Notes: generated by a model not told the origin, from the letters alone. 47,991 bases of DNA from Bradyrhizobium sp. SSBR45G (GCF_030159255.1 NZ_BSCT01000049.1:1-47991), one strand, 5' to 3'. Numbered from the stretch's first letter, positions 1-11,101 are shown. Translations and numbers: made by a program.

Positions 1-19
1 CTGATTCTTCGCCGCAAGT

Positions 20-62
20 CTATTTTAGCGCCTATGGGGTCAAGCCCGGGACGACAGCGGAG
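20..62 (+). repeat. Left copy of 43-bp inverted repeat
   Basis: This stretch matches the reverse complement of 47930-47972 with one mismatch, at position 24. A weaker related segment follows at about 108-130 (same CGGGACGACxGCGGA core). It lies in the gene-free left end of the window. The core resembles short GC-rich repeats common between Bradyrhizobium genes, so it is probably a dispersed repeat rather than the end of a mobile element; no transposase or integrase is present. Confidence 0.8.
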
Positions 63-155
63 CGCGAGGCGGGCGCGTGCTCATATCATGACGATGCGCG
101 CTGGTCCGGGACGACGGCGGAAGGTGAGGCCGAACGGCCAAGCACCAAACTCGCT

Positions 156-257
156 GTCATCGCCCGGCTTGACCGGGCGATCCAGTATTCCAGAGGCGGT
201 GGAGATGGAGCCGAGGTGCCGCGGCGTACTGGATCACCCGCTTTCGCGGGTGATGAC
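156..257. repeat. Palindromic intergenic repeat
   Basis: An imperfect inverted repeat. The left arm starts GTCATCGCCCGGCTTGACC and the right arm ends CGCGGGTGATGAC, with a central matching TACTGGATC/GATCCAGTA pair. It sits downstream of the YgiQ gene, whose stop is at 336. Positions 1-335 hold no convincing gene, only this element and the repeats around 20-130. A long RNA hairpin could form, but I see no U-run marking it as a classical terminator. Confidence 0.7.
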
Positions 258-335
258 GATCGAATGTGCGGTGGGTTGGTCCAACTCACACGCCAGACTC
301 GGTACAGTACTCCGCTCGGCACGCGACCGCCCGAA

Positions 336-2363
<2,028 letters not shown>

Positions 2364-2495
2364 CGCCCACGCATAAGGCCGCAGGCCGGCGAGTTCAACC
2401 GAACCCCTGGCCGGTGGGTGCCGGCCCGGATCAATTTGTCCGGAATGGTTCCCGCGGGGTGTCGCGGGGCGCCGGGCCTTCAGGCGACCGGGGGC

Positions 2496-3182
2496 TCAGC
2501 CGATCTCCTCGGAGGCGCCGTTGCGCCGCTTCAGCCAGCCATGGCCGAAGAACGCCAGCAGCGAGGCGGCCGCCAGCATGATCCAGATCGAGGGCATCTT
2601 GGAGCGCGGGCTGCCGCCGGCCTCGCCGACCGTGCGCGGGTCCTGCATCATGCCGGTGTTGTTCATCGAGACCAGCCGCATGTCCGCGCCCTCGGCGGTG
2701 CTGCCGCGCAGGCCGGCCACCGCCGGCTGGGCCTGGCCGTCGGTCGTCAGCATCCGGCCCATCTGGGCGCCGGCATAGGCGGCCGTGCCATCGTCGCCCT
2801 GCGGCGTGTCCATCGTGGGCTGTGCCGCCCGGCTGCCGCCAGGCAGCTGCGCGAACGAGTTCAGATTGGCCGGGTGGTGCGGCTTGGGCGGATGCTCTGC
2901 CATCCGCTCCGGCTTCTCGGCCTTGTCCGCGGTCTTCAGGCTCTGCGGCACGGCGACGCGGACCTGCGGCCGGGCGTGGGACGGCTGGATCACGGCGAGC
3001 ATCCGCTCGGACCACGCCATGTAGGCCTTGCAGGGCGTATTGCAGTATTGCCCGTTGACCATGTCGTCCTTGGCCTCTGCGGCACCGGGCGCCGCGAGCA
3101 GCACCGTCGACAGCAGCGCCGCAGCAGCGCCGAGCGTCAGTCTCGATCTCACTTGGGACGTCGCTTGCAAATGGCCGTTCAT
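2496..3182 (-). CDS. Exported, C-terminally anchored hypothetical protein
   Basis: A 228-residue protein I do not recognise. It has an N-terminal hydrophobic signal (about residues 13-36, ending AAPGAAEA), then a CNTPC pair near residues 47-51. A long low-complexity Pro/Gln/Ala-rich middle follows. A single hydrophobic segment near residues 203-218 is followed by KRR, which would leave the bulk of the protein in the periplasm with a short cytoplasmic tail. It starts divergently from the HAD gene, with 113 bases between the two starts. The Cys pair could form a disulfide. No function is assigned. Confidence 0.7.
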   Translation of the reverse strand: MNGHLQATSQVRSRLTLGAAAALLSTVLLAAPGAAEAKDDMVNGQYCNTPCKAYMAWSERMLAVIQPSHARPQVRVAVPQSLKTADKAEKPERMAEHPPKPHHPANLNSFAQLPGGSRAAQPTMDTPQGDDGTAAYAGAQMGRMLTTDGQAQPAVAGLRGSTAEGADMRLVSMNNTGMMQDPRTVGEAGGSPRSKMPSIWIMLAAASLLAFFGHGWLKRRNGASEEIG

Positions 3183-3295
3183 CGCAATTTCCCCCGTCGC
3201 GGTTTCACGCCGTTTCGGAGATAACGACAGCCGTGATGGTCGAGAGTTGGATCAGATCGCGTCAACATCCGGATGAGTTTGAGGTCAATTTGCTG

Positions 3296-3967
3296 ATGCG
3301 AGGCGTTCCTAAGAAGCGACAAGCGCTGCTGTTCGACATCGACGGCACGCTTGCCGACACCGATGCGCTGCATCTGGAGGCGTTCAACACGGTGTTTGCA
3401 CCGTTCGGCCATGTGTTCGACCGTGCGCGGGCGGCACGCGAACTGCTCGGGCGCTCCAACGCATCGATCGCTGCCGAGTTTCTGCCATATGAGCCGGCGG
3501 AGCGGCGCGACACGATCATGGCGCAGAAGGAGGCCGTGTTTCGCAGCCTCGCTGCCGGCCAGGTGCAGCCGCTGCCGGGTCTGATGGCGCTGCTCGATCG
3601 CGCCGCGGCGGCGGCGATCCCGATCGTGGCAGTGACCAACGCGCCGCGCGCCAATGCCGAGCTGATCCTCGCCGGGCTCGGCATCACCGACCGGTTTCGC
3701 GCCATCATCATCGGCGACGAGCTGCCGCACGGCAAGCCGCACCCGCTGCCTTATCTGGAGGGGCTGCGCGCGGCCGGCGTCATGGCGGATGATGCGGTCG
3801 CGTTCGAGGATTCCCGCGCCGGCATCACGGCTGCAACCGCTGCGGGCATCGTGACGGTGGGCATGCGCACCAATCTCAGCCATGACGATCTGATTGCCGC
3901 CGGCGCGATGCTCACCGCGGCGACGTTCGACGAGCCCGAGGTGCTGGCGCTGGTGCGAGGGGCGTGA
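3296..3967 (+). CDS. HAD-superfamily sugar-phosphatase-like hydrolase
   Basis: A 223-residue HAD hydrolase, subfamily I (beta-phosphoglucomutase / phosphoglycolate phosphatase type). Motif I is DIDGT with catalytic D14 and D16. The helical cap domain follows. Motif II is VTNAP, motif III supplies Lys in HGKPHP, and motif IV is FEDSRAG. These residues predict Mg-dependent phosphate ester hydrolysis by way of an aspartyl-phosphate. The ATG at 3296 was preferred to 3233 because homologues begin just before motif I; the extra 21 residues look non-coding. The substrate cannot be read from the sequence. Confidence 0.88.
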   Translation: MRGVPKKRQALLFDIDGTLADTDALHLEAFNTVFAPFGHVFDRARAARELLGRSNASIAAEFLPYEPAERRDTIMAQKEAVFRSLAAGQVQPLPGLMALLDRAAAAAIPIVAVTNAPRANAELILAGLGITDRFRAIIIGDELPHGKPHPLPYLEGLRAAGVMADDAVAFEDSRAGITAATAAGIVTVGMRTNLSHDDLIAAGAMLTAATFDEPEVLALVRGA

Positions 3968-4145
3968 GTCGGCGAACAAGCGCGCAGGTTCAACGCGAGG
4001 AGACGAAATATTTCGGCGATGACGGTCTTTGAAATGTCCAGGCGATGCCTAGCTGCTCGCCCGCCGACATCGATCGGCATGATCGCGCACGGCGACAGCG
4101 TTGCGGCAGCAGCCGCGCCGGCCGCGCGCGACTTGGAGATCCCTC

Positions 4146-6125
4146 ATGGACATCACCACTCTGATCCAGCCGGCCCTGTTGGCCGGGGCGGTCATTGCGC
4201 TGCTTGCGTTGCTGAAGCTTTCCAACGTCATCCGCTACATCCCCAACAACCAGGTCGGCATCGTCGAGAAGCTGTGGAGCATCCGCGGCTCGGTCGCCGA
4301 CGGCTTCATCGCGCTGAACGGCGAGGCCGGCTTCGAGCCCGAGGTGCTGCGCGGCGGCCTGCATCTGTTCTTTCCCTTCATGTACCGCATCCACCGCTCC
4401 GACCTCGTGACCGTCGGCCAGGGCAAGATCGCCTATGTCTTTGCCCGCGACGGCGCGCCGCTCGGCGCATCGCAGGTGCTGGGCGCCAACGACAGCGACG
4501 ACAAGAGCGACTTCCAGGACGCGCGCCGCTTTCTTCTGGCCGGCGGCCAGAAGGGCCCGCAGCGCAAGGTCCTGCGCGAGGGCACCTATGCGATCAACAC
4601 GACGCAGTTCGCGATCATCACCGACGAGCGCGTCTACGGTCATGCGCTGAGCGACCAGGAGCGGATCGTGCTCGACGCCATGCAGCTGACGATCGCCGAG
4701 CGCTGGGGCTTCACGCCGGTCATTCTGGCGGCCGATCATGATCTCGTCGGCATCGTCACCGTGCATGACGGCCCGTCGCTGCCTCCCGGCGAGATCATCG
4801 CCCCCGAAGTCGGCACCGAGCTGCGCGATGCCGCCACCTTTCACAACAATTTCCAGGAGCCCGAGAAATTCCTCGCCGCCGGCGGTCATCGCGGCCGCCA
4901 GCTGCAGGTCATCGTCGAGGGCACCTGGTACATCAACCGGCTGTTCGCGACCGTCGAGGAGGTGCCGAAGACGATCATTCCGGTCGGAAATGTCGGCGTC
5001 GTCATCTTCTACACCGGCCCGCGGACGGCCGACGTCTCCGGCGAGACCTATCGCCATGGCGAACTGGTCGGCAATGGCGGCCGCGGCGTCTGGAAGGATC
5101 CGCTGCTGCCGGGCAAATACGCGTTCAACACCTATGCCGGCAAGATCGAGATCATCCCGACCGTCAACTTCATCCTTAAATGGGTGCGCGGCGAGGTCGG
5201 CGCGATGAAGCTCGACGAGAACCTGTCGGAGATCTCGCTGATCACCAAGGACGCGTTCGAGCCGACGCTGCCGCTCTCGGTCGTGATGCACATCGACTAC
5301 AAGAAGGCGCCGATGATCATCCAGCGCTTCGGCGACGTGAAGAAGCTGGTCGAGCAGACGCTCGATCCGATGGTGTCAGCGTTCTTCAAGAACGTCGCGC
5401 AGAAGATGACCTTGATTGAGCTCTTGCAGAACCGCGCCGCGATCCAGGAGGAGTCGGCGGCCCAGATGAAGGTGAAGTTCGAGGGCTATTCCCTCGAGCT
5501 GCAGGAGGTCCTGATCGGCACGCCGCGGGCGGCGCCCGGCGACCAGACCATCGAGAACATCCTGATCCAGCTGCGCATGCGGCAGGTCGCGCGCGAGCAG
5601 GTCGAGACCTTCCAGGAGCAGGAGAAGGCTGCGGTGCAGGAGCGCACGCTGAACGAGGCCAAGGCGACGGCGGCGGCGCAGGCGGCGCTGACGCAGTCGC
5701 TGATCCAGATCCGCGTCAACGAGAACGAAGGCGCGGCCGCGCTCGCCCGCGCGCAGAAGGACGCCGAGACGCGCAAGGTGACGGCGGCCGCCGTCGGCGA
5801 GCAGTCGCGGCTCGAGGGCCAGGGTGAGGCTGACCGTGCGCTGGCGGTTGGTGCGGCCAACGCGCAGGCGACCAAGCTCGCGGTCGACGCCTATGGCGGA
5901 CCGGAGTTCAGGCTGGCCGAGCAGAACTTCGCCAAGTTCGCCGACGCGCTGACCCGAATCAACCAGCCGCTGGTGCCGCAATTCCTGATGTCCGGCGGGC
6001 AAGGGCAGGAGAGCGGCAACTCCGGCCTGATCCCGACGGCGATGCTGAGCTCGATGTTCGGCCGCATGATGCCGGAAGCGCTGGAGCAGTTGAAGCGCGA
6101 GGCGCCGCGCGCCGCGCGACAGTAA
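4146..6125 (+). CDS. SPFH/band-7 family membrane protein with repeated N-terminal modules
   Basis: A 659-residue protein with one N-terminal membrane segment (about residues 8-25) and an SPFH (stomatin/flotillin) domain around 340-480. The coiled-coil C-terminal part is rich in Ala, Gln, Glu and Arg (about 510-590). Residues 36-340 contain about four related units, each with a beta-strand like VGIV or GVVIF, a gap, and a GG-x-G...EGTYxIN-like turn; clear copies are near 133-151, 245-264 and 309-328. SPFH proteins assemble into large oligomers at membranes. I chose the ATG at 4146 because GGAG precedes it and the protein then starts directly before the membrane segment. No NfeD partner is adjacent, so it is not a standard flotillin/NfeD pair. 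Confidence 0.85.
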   Translation: MDITTLIQPALLAGAVIALLALLKLSNVIRYIPNNQVGIVEKLWSIRGSVADGFIALNGEAGFEPEVLRGGLHLFFPFMYRIHRSDLVTVGQGKIAYVFARDGAPLGASQVLGANDSDDKSDFQDARRFLLAGGQKGPQRKVLREGTYAINTTQFAIITDERVYGHALSDQERIVLDAMQLTIAERWGFTPVILAADHDLVGIVTVHDGPSLPPGEIIAPEVGTELRDAATFHNNFQEPEKFLAAGGHRGRQLQVIVEGTWYINRLFATVEEVPKTIIPVGNVGVVIFYTGPRTADVSGETYRHGELVGNGGRGVWKDPLLPGKYAFNTYAGKIEIIPTVNFILKWVRGEVGAMKLDENLSEISLITKDAFEPTLPLSVVMHIDYKKAPMIIQRFGDVKKLVEQTLDPMVSAFFKNVAQKMTLIELLQNRAAIQEESAAQMKVKFEGYSLELQEVLIGTPRAAPGDQTIENILIQLRMRQVAREQVETFQEQEKAAVQERTLNEAKATAAAQAALTQSLIQIRVNENEGAAALARAQKDAETRKVTAAAVGEQSRLEGQGEADRALAVGAANAQATKLAVDAYGGPEFRLAEQNFAKFADALTRINQPLVPQFLMSGGQGQESGNSGLIPTAMLSSMFGRMMPEALEQLKREAPRAARQ

Positions 6126-6256
6126 GGCTGAACGAAGTGGGACGGCGAGCTGACATGTTGCTGACATCGCACAACAGCTTGCCGTCACCGCGTCCGCGCA
6201 ATGGTCGCCCCGAACGCGGCCAATGCATCGGCCGCCATGAGATCAAGGTGAGACGC

Positions 6257-6679
6257 ATGCGCAATTTGGTGATCACGGCCGGTCCTTCGGAAGAGCCGTT
6301 TCGAGTGATGCTGCCAGCCGATGACGGCACGTCGGCGATCGATTCGCGCGGCCGCCGCGTGCGCCTGGGTGGCCGCGCCAATCGTTCGCCGCAGCGATTT
6401 CGCTGGGCGCGCCCGTCACGCGCCATGATCGTCATTCTCCGGGGCCTGAGGGCGACGCTGTCGGTGCTGCTGCCGCCGGAGAGCCAGAGCCCTTCCGACG
6501 CGGACGTTGCTGCGTTCATCGAGACGCCACCGGCGCCGCCGCGGCTGCGCCTTGTTCGCGATTGCGGCCAGGCGCTCGACATGCCCGCTGCTTCACCCGT
6601 CGTGCCGAGGGCGGCCGTTCTCGACGCGATCACGCCGCGCCATCAGGTCGGCGGCCTGCGCACGCGGTACCGGCGCTGA
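6257..6679 (+). CDS. Hypothetical basic protein
   Basis: A possible 140-residue protein, not recognised. An AAGGTGAG ribosome site stands four bases before this ATG, and third-position GC is high, as in neighbouring genes. The sequence is Arg/Pro-rich with no signal peptide or clear membrane segment, apart from a weakly hydrophobic stretch near residue 60. An open frame on the opposite strand covers the same stretch but looks less natural. It may be a lineage-specific gene or a chance open frame in GC-rich DNA. Confidence 0.45.
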   Translation: MRNLVITAGPSEEPFRVMLPADDGTSAIDSRGRRVRLGGRANRSPQRFRWARPSRAMIVILRGLRATLSVLLPPESQSPSDADVAAFIETPPAPPRLRLVRDCGQALDMPAASPVVPRAAVLDAITPRHQVGGLRTRYRR

Positions 6680-6784
6680 GCGCGCAGGCGACGGTCTTGT
6701 CCCGACCTTCATGCCATGAGATTGAAGTGACCGCGGCGGTCCGAAAGCGTCCTGTGCTCCTCCGTCGCGAGAGGTCAGGATCGC

Positions 6785-7615
6785 ATGTTTATTTTGCGCC
6801 GTCTGCTTGTGTCGATCGCGCTGCTGCTCGCCCCGGCGGCGCTCGCTTCCGACAAGCCCGGCGAGATCAAGGGCTCGGTGCTGGAGCCGACAGCCGAGAA
6901 CCTCGCTCTGACCTGGGCCAAGGCCAATGTGGTGCTGCCGGCGGTGCTGGCAGGCGGCCGGCGGTGGGAGGGGCATGCCGAGGACGCGCCCGATGTGATC
7001 GGCATCGTGCCGCTGGTCGTGGTGATGCACGGATCGAGTGGCGTCGCGCCGGCGATCAAGGAGTTTCAGGCGTGGCTCGCCGATGAGCTCGGCGCGGCAT
7101 CGGTCGCACCCGACAGTCTCGCGATCCCGGACCGGCTGACTTATGCCTCGCCGGTCGATGTCGCGATCTACGAGCGCGTTCATGCGTTGCGGCTCGCTGA
7201 ACTGGAGACCGCGCTGAAGACGTCGCGCGACTGGAGCTGGGTCGACCGCCAGCGCGTCGTGCTCGCCGGTACCAGCGAGGGCTCGGTCGCGGTCGGCCGC
7301 TACGCCGGCAAAGATGTCGCCGCGCGCCTGATCTATTCCTGGTCGTGCGAGGACAACTACTTCGTCACCGCGCCGCAGCTCGGCATCGGGCCGAAGGAGC
7401 CGGTGCTGAATGCGATCTCGGCGCGCGATCCGTACTTCTCGGCCGCCAATCCCTGGAACAACGACCGCGGCGTGACCGGTTCCTGCGCCGCGGCGCTGAA
7501 GGACGATCCGAAGGCGGAGGTGATGGTGATCGATGCCGACGTGCATACGATCCTGAACCTGCCAGAGGTGCGCGAGCGGACCGCGCAATTCCTGCGCGGC
7601 ATCCTGAATCCCTGA
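6785..7615 (+). CDS. Exported alpha/beta hydrolase (dienelactone-hydrolase-like)
   Basis: A 276-residue protein with a signal peptide (residues 1-21, ending APAALA-S). The alpha/beta-hydrolase features are an oxyanion HGSSG near residue 82, a nucleophile elbow GTSEGS with Ser164, and a late Asp/His pair in DADVHT. These make a plausible Ser-His-Asp esterase in the periplasm. Cysteines in SWSCEDN and TGSCAAA may form a disulfide, consistent with export. The GAGAGGTCAGGA upstream provides the ribosome site. The substrate is unknown. It is followed at 36 bases by the amidotransferase-like gene, possibly co-transcribed. Confidence 0.75.
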   Translation: MFILRRLLVSIALLLAPAALASDKPGEIKGSVLEPTAENLALTWAKANVVLPAVLAGGRRWEGHAEDAPDVIGIVPLVVVMHGSSGVAPAIKEFQAWLADELGAASVAPDSLAIPDRLTYASPVDVAIYERVHALRLAELETALKTSRDWSWVDRQRVVLAGTSEGSVAVGRYAGKDVAARLIYSWSCEDNYFVTAPQLGIGPKEPVLNAISARDPYFSAANPWNNDRGVTGSCAAALKDDPKAEVMVIDADVHTILNLPEVRERTAQFLRGILNP

Positions 7616-7651
7616 GGCGGCCGCGTCCATGAATGTTCGGAGTGCCAAAAC

Positions 7652-8482
7652 GTGCTGAGACTGCTCGTCCTCGAAGGCAATTCACTGGCCGGCCGGCGCC
7701 GCTGGGCGGAGATCACCGGGCATACGCCGTCGGAGAGCTATGCCGACGTGCTGCGTGCGCTGGCGCCGGACGCCGTCGTTGACATCGCCACGCCCGCCGA
7801 TGCCGATGCGCGGCTGCCGCAGCCGATCGATGCCTATCAGGGCATCGTCATCACCGGCTCGGCGCTCAACATCTATCAGCGCGAGCCGGAAGCGCTGCGC
7901 CAGATCGAGCTGGTGCGCACGATCTTCGCGCAGGGCGTGCCGATGTTCGGCTCGTGCTGGGGCCTGCAGCTTGCGACGGTCGCGGCGGGAGGCGAGGTCT
8001 CGCTCAATCCGGCGGGGCGCGAGGTGGCGTTCGCGCGCAAGATCGCGCTGACAGAAGCTGGTCGCGCCCATCCGATGCATGCGGCGCGCGGCGAGGTCTT
8101 CGACGCGCCGGCCATTCACAGCGATATCGTGACCACGCTGCCGCCGGATACGACGGTCACGGCGCGCAACGCCATGAGCGAGGTGCAGGCCGCCGAGATC
8201 CGCAGTGGACGCGGCCGGTTCTGGGGCGTGCAGTATCACCCCGAATTCAGCCTGCAGGACCTCGCCTGGGTGATCCGGCGCATCGGCCTGCCGCTGGTCG
8301 ATGAGGGATTCTTCGGCGATCTGGCCGAGCTGGAACGCTATGCCGCAGATCTCGCGACCCTGCACCGTGACCGTACGCGGCGCGATCTTCTCTGGCGCCT
8401 CGGGCTCGACCAGGACGTGGCGAATGACACGCTGCGCCAGGCCGAGATCAGCAACTGGCTCGCCTCGCTCGAGCGTCGCTGA
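7652..8482 (+). CDS. Class I glutamine amidotransferase-like protein
   Basis: A 276-residue stand-alone class I (triad) glutamine amidotransferase domain. Catalytic Cys102 lies in the elbow FGSCWGLQ, and the His/Glu pair is in QYHPEF near the end. The family liberates ammonia from glutamine or cleaves gamma-glutamyl bonds (for example GMP-synthase-like and gamma-glutamyl-hydrolase-like members). The start codon is GTG at 7652. No synthetase partner is adjacent, so it may be a gamma-glutamyl peptidase rather than half of a biosynthetic complex. It is convergent with the LrgB-like gene, with only 5 bases between stop codons. Confidence 0.85.
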   Translation: MLRLLVLEGNSLAGRRRWAEITGHTPSESYADVLRALAPDAVVDIATPADADARLPQPIDAYQGIVITGSALNIYQREPEALRQIELVRTIFAQGVPMFGSCWGLQLATVAAGGEVSLNPAGREVAFARKIALTEAGRAHPMHAARGEVFDAPAIHSDIVTTLPPDTTVTARNAMSEVQAAEIRSGRGRFWGVQYHPEFSLQDLAWVIRRIGLPLVDEGFFGDLAELERYAADLATLHRDRTRRDLLWRLGLDQDVANDTLRQAEISNWLASLERR

Positions 8483-8487
8483 GCGGG

Positions 8488-9198
8488 CTACTTCATGAAC
8501 TGGATGATCAGCGGCGCCAGCGCCACGTTCATCAGTCCGACCAGCACCATCACGAGGCCGGCGATCGCGCCTTCCTCGCGGCCGATCTGGTGGGCGCGCG
8601 CGGTGCCCGCGCCATGCGCGCCGACGCCGAACAGCGCGCCCTTGGCCAGCGTCGAGCGCAGCGGCAGCCGCGCCAGCACGATATCGCCGACGGCAGCGCC
8701 GATGATGCCGGTGAGCACGACGAACACCGCGGTGAGATCGGGAATGCCGCCGATCTCGCCGGAGACCTCCATCGCGAACGGCGTGCTCATCGAGCGCGGC
8801 AGCAGGCTCAGCCGCAACTCGCCGTCGATGCCGAGCAGATAGGCCAGCGCCCAGCTGGTCGCAACTGCGGTGAGGCTGCCGGCGATCATGCCGGCGAGCA
8901 GCAGCGGCCAGCGGCGGCGGATCAGCGCGCGCTGCTCATAGATCGGCACGGCGAAGGCGACCGTGGCGGGGCCGAGCAGCGCCACCAGCCAATGCGTGCC
9001 GCGGATGTAGTCGCGATAGGAGACGTTGAGCGCAAGCGCCGCGATCATCAGCAAGGCCGGCGCGACCGCGAGCGGCATCAGCCACCAGCGCGGCCAGCGC
9101 AGGTGCACGCGCTTGGCGAGCAGATACAGCAGGATCGTCGCCAGCGACCAGACCGCGGCCTGGACCAGCGGCTCACGCCACAGCGCGGCGAGCGTCAT
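8488..9198 (-). CDS. LrgB/CidB family membrane protein
   Basis: A 236-residue, very hydrophobic protein of the LrgB/CidB family, with about six to seven membrane segments. The recognisable core is LLPRSMSTPFAM followed by GAHGAGTARA, both hallmarks of LrgB. The family acts with CidA/LrgA; roles proposed elsewhere include a holin-like pair and export of overflow metabolites such as glycolate or pyruvate. Its ATG lies inside the end of the CidA-like gene, giving a 26-base overlap that implies translational coupling. Its substrate here is not known. Confidence 0.92.
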   Translation of the reverse strand: MTLAALWREPLVQAAVWSLATILLYLLAKRVHLRWPRWWLMPLAVAPALLMIAALALNVSYRDYIRGTHWLVALLGPATVAFAVPIYEQRALIRRRWPLLLAGMIAGSLTAVATSWALAYLLGIDGELRLSLLPRSMSTPFAMEVSGEIGGIPDLTAVFVVLTGIIGAAVGDIVLARLPLRSTLAKGALFGVGAHGAGTARAHQIGREEGAIAGLVMVLVGLMNVALAPLIIQFMK

Positions 9199-9592
9199 GA
9201 CGTTCGGTCCAGCGGTAGCAGAGGTCGACGGTGAGCGCGGTCACGCACATCACGGCGGTGGTGCTCACGATGATGAGGGCGAAGATCTTCAGGCCGAGCA
9301 TGCCGAACAGCTCGCGATGGTCGAGCAGCGCCAGCACCGCCGGCACGAAGAACAGCAGCATCTCTGCCAGCATCCAGTTGGCGCCGCGCTTCATGCTCGC
9401 GACCTTCAAGCCGCCGGCCAGGAACAGCACGAGCGCCAGCGCCATGCCGATGATGCCGCCAGGCAGCGGCAGGCCCGTCGCGCGGGCCAGCGCCTCGCCG
9501 GCCGCCCAGAACGCGCCGAGCAGGCCGATCTGCACCAGACGGTTGCGGCGAAGCAGGCGGTGCGCCGGGATAAGAATATTGCGCTGCATCAT
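9173..9592 (-). CDS. CidA/LrgA family holin-like membrane protein
   Basis: A 139-residue protein with four predicted membrane segments. The LPLPGGIIGMALALVLF segment and the KRGANWMLAEMLLFFVPA segment are typical of CidA/LrgA. It is the first gene of a two-gene operon with the LrgB-like protein and is transcribed away from a LysR gene, as cidAB and cidR are in other bacteria. Two adjacent ATG codons (9592 and 9589) could both serve as start. The role in overflow-metabolite export or cell lysis is inferred from the family. Confidence 0.9.
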   Translation of the reverse strand: MMQRNILIPAHRLLRRNRLVQIGLLGAFWAAGEALARATGLPLPGGIIGMALALVLFLAGGLKVASMKRGANWMLAEMLLFFVPAVLALLDHRELFGMLGLKIFALIIVSTTAVMCVTALTVDLCYRWTERHDARRAVA

Positions 9593-9703
9593 GAGTGGTG
9601 TCCAAGAACCCTATTGTTGCAGCAAAGATATATCGCAGCGCAGCATGTACAAAATGAATTGAGTGAATGAACTTCAGTCGAAATCGGAATAGTATGTCCC
9701 ATT
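9593..9703. promoter_or_regulatory. Divergent promoter region, CidA-like and LysR genes
   Basis: These 111 bases separate the starts of the divergent CidA-like operon and its LysR gene. The stretch is clearly richer in A/T than the coding DNA around it, as expected for a shared control region. LysR proteins usually bind such a gap at T-N11-A sites; several candidates exist and I cannot choose one by eye. Confidence 0.5.
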
Positions 9704-10585
9704 ATGGAACTCAGGACGTTGAAAACCTTCGTGGAAGTCGTCCGCCAAGGCGGCTTTTCCCAGGCCGCCAAGGTCGTCTTCGCCACCCAGTCGACCGTCA
9801 GCAAGGCAGTCAAGCAGCTGGAGGACGAACTGGGCCTGCCGCTGCTGGACCGGCTCGGGCACAGGAGCCGCATGACCGCGGCGGGCGAGATCGTCTATCG
9901 CCGGGCGATCCGGCTCCTGGCGGAGCGCGACGATCTGCAGGCCGAGCTTGCCGAGCTGCGCGGGCTGAAGCGCGGCGTGCTGCGCCTCGGCCTGCCGCCG
10001 ATCGGATCGAGCACGCTGTTTGCGCCGTTGTTCGCGCTCTACCGCCAGCTCTATCCGGACATCGAGATCCGGCTGGTCGAGCACGGCAGTGACCGCCTCA
10101 GCGAGTTGCTCGCCGCCGGCGACATCGATTTCGCCGGCCTGCTGCCGCCGATCGCCGACGAGTTCAGCGCCCAGATCGTGCGCCGCGAGCCGCTGATGGC
10201 GCTGATCTCGGTCGATCACCCGCTGGCCCAGCGCGACACCATCACGTTGGCCGAGCTGCGGGACACGCCGTTCGTGCTGTTCGAGGCGGGCTTCGCGCTC
10301 AACCGCATCATCCGCGAGGCCTGCCGCCGCAACGGTTTCGAGCCGGTCGTGGCGGCGCGCAGCACGCAGATCGATTTCATTGCCGAGCTTGCCGGCGCCG
10401 GTCTTGGCGTCGCCTTCCTGCCGCGCATGATCGCGACCCAGCGCACGCAGGTGCCGATCAGCCTCGTCCTGCTCGACGAGCCCGATACGGAATGGACTCT
10501 GGCGATGGCGTGGCGCCGCGGCGCCTATCTCTCGCCGGCCGCGGCCGCATGGCTCAGGCTGGTCCGCGAGCGCGGCGAGGCGTGA
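9704..10585 (+). CDS. LysR-type regulator divergent from the CidA/LrgB operon
   Basis: A 293-residue LysR-type regulator. The N-terminal winged helix-turn-helix is complete (MELRTLKTFVEVVRQGGFSQ, then STVSKAVKQLEDELGLPLLD). The effector-binding domain runs from about residue 90 to the end. Its position back-to-back with the CidA/LrgB operon, sharing a 111-base control region, marks it as the likely activator of that operon, like CidR elsewhere. CidR-type regulators respond to weak acids such as acetate or pyruvate; that the same ligand acts here is inference. Confidence 0.9.
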   Translation: MELRTLKTFVEVVRQGGFSQAAKVVFATQSTVSKAVKQLEDELGLPLLDRLGHRSRMTAAGEIVYRRAIRLLAERDDLQAELAELRGLKRGVLRLGLPPIGSSTLFAPLFALYRQLYPDIEIRLVEHGSDRLSELLAAGDIDFAGLLPPIADEFSAQIVRREPLMALISVDHPLAQRDTITLAELRDTPFVLFEAGFALNRIIREACRRNGFEPVVAARSTQIDFIAELAGAGLGVAFLPRMIATQRTQVPISLVLLDEPDTEWTLAMAWRRGAYLSPAAAAWLRLVRERGEA

Positions 10586-10765
10586 GTCCTTAGGACCGTT
10601 CGCTGAAAGCACCTCCGCCCGATCGAGCGCGTTGCTGATGATGCGATGTCTGCGCGGTCATTGGACAGATGGTGCGTCAGATCGCGGGGGGCAGGGAACG
10701 GCACGAGCTGACGACGGTTGCCCTCGGCGCTGACTCGTTGTTCTGCGCCCTTGAAAGGACAATCG

Positions 10766-10978
10766 ATGAGTGAGCACGATCGCACAAACTCGGGCCGCAA
10801 GCCTGAGGAACAACACGAGACGCAAGGCGCAGCACCTCCTGAGGTGAAGCAGCATGAGGCGGAAAAGATGCCTTCGGCCGGGCCGCATGCGCGGCCCGAA
10901 CTGACCGACAATGACAAGACCCCTGGCACAGGCATGTTGCCGGAGCCGGGCGACGCCAATCCGAGTCCGACAGGCTAA
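10766..10978 (+). CDS. Small hydrophilic hypothetical protein
   Basis: A 70-residue, very hydrophilic protein rich in Glu, Lys, Pro, His and Gly and nearly without hydrophobic residues, so probably unstructured. The ATG at 10766 follows a good GAAAGGAC ribosome site, which supports it over the upstream ATG at 10718. The composition recalls small stress-linked disordered proteins, but I recognise no family. The preceding stretch (10586-10765) has no gene I can support. It is 123 bases before the amidotransferase operon and could share its promoter. Confidence 0.65.
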   Translation: MSEHDRTNSGRKPEEQHETQGAAPPEVKQHEAEKMPSAGPHARPELTDNDKTPGTGMLPEPGDANPSPTG

Positions 10979-11101
10979 CTCAAGGCGCGCAACTCAGAGC
11001 GTGCGGAACTGGCACCGCTCTGACGGCGTTTCTGCTGGCTCCGAAACAACGTGGCGCGCCCAGGCGTGCCGCGCACTTACTTGTTGAAGTGGAGAAGCGG
11101 A

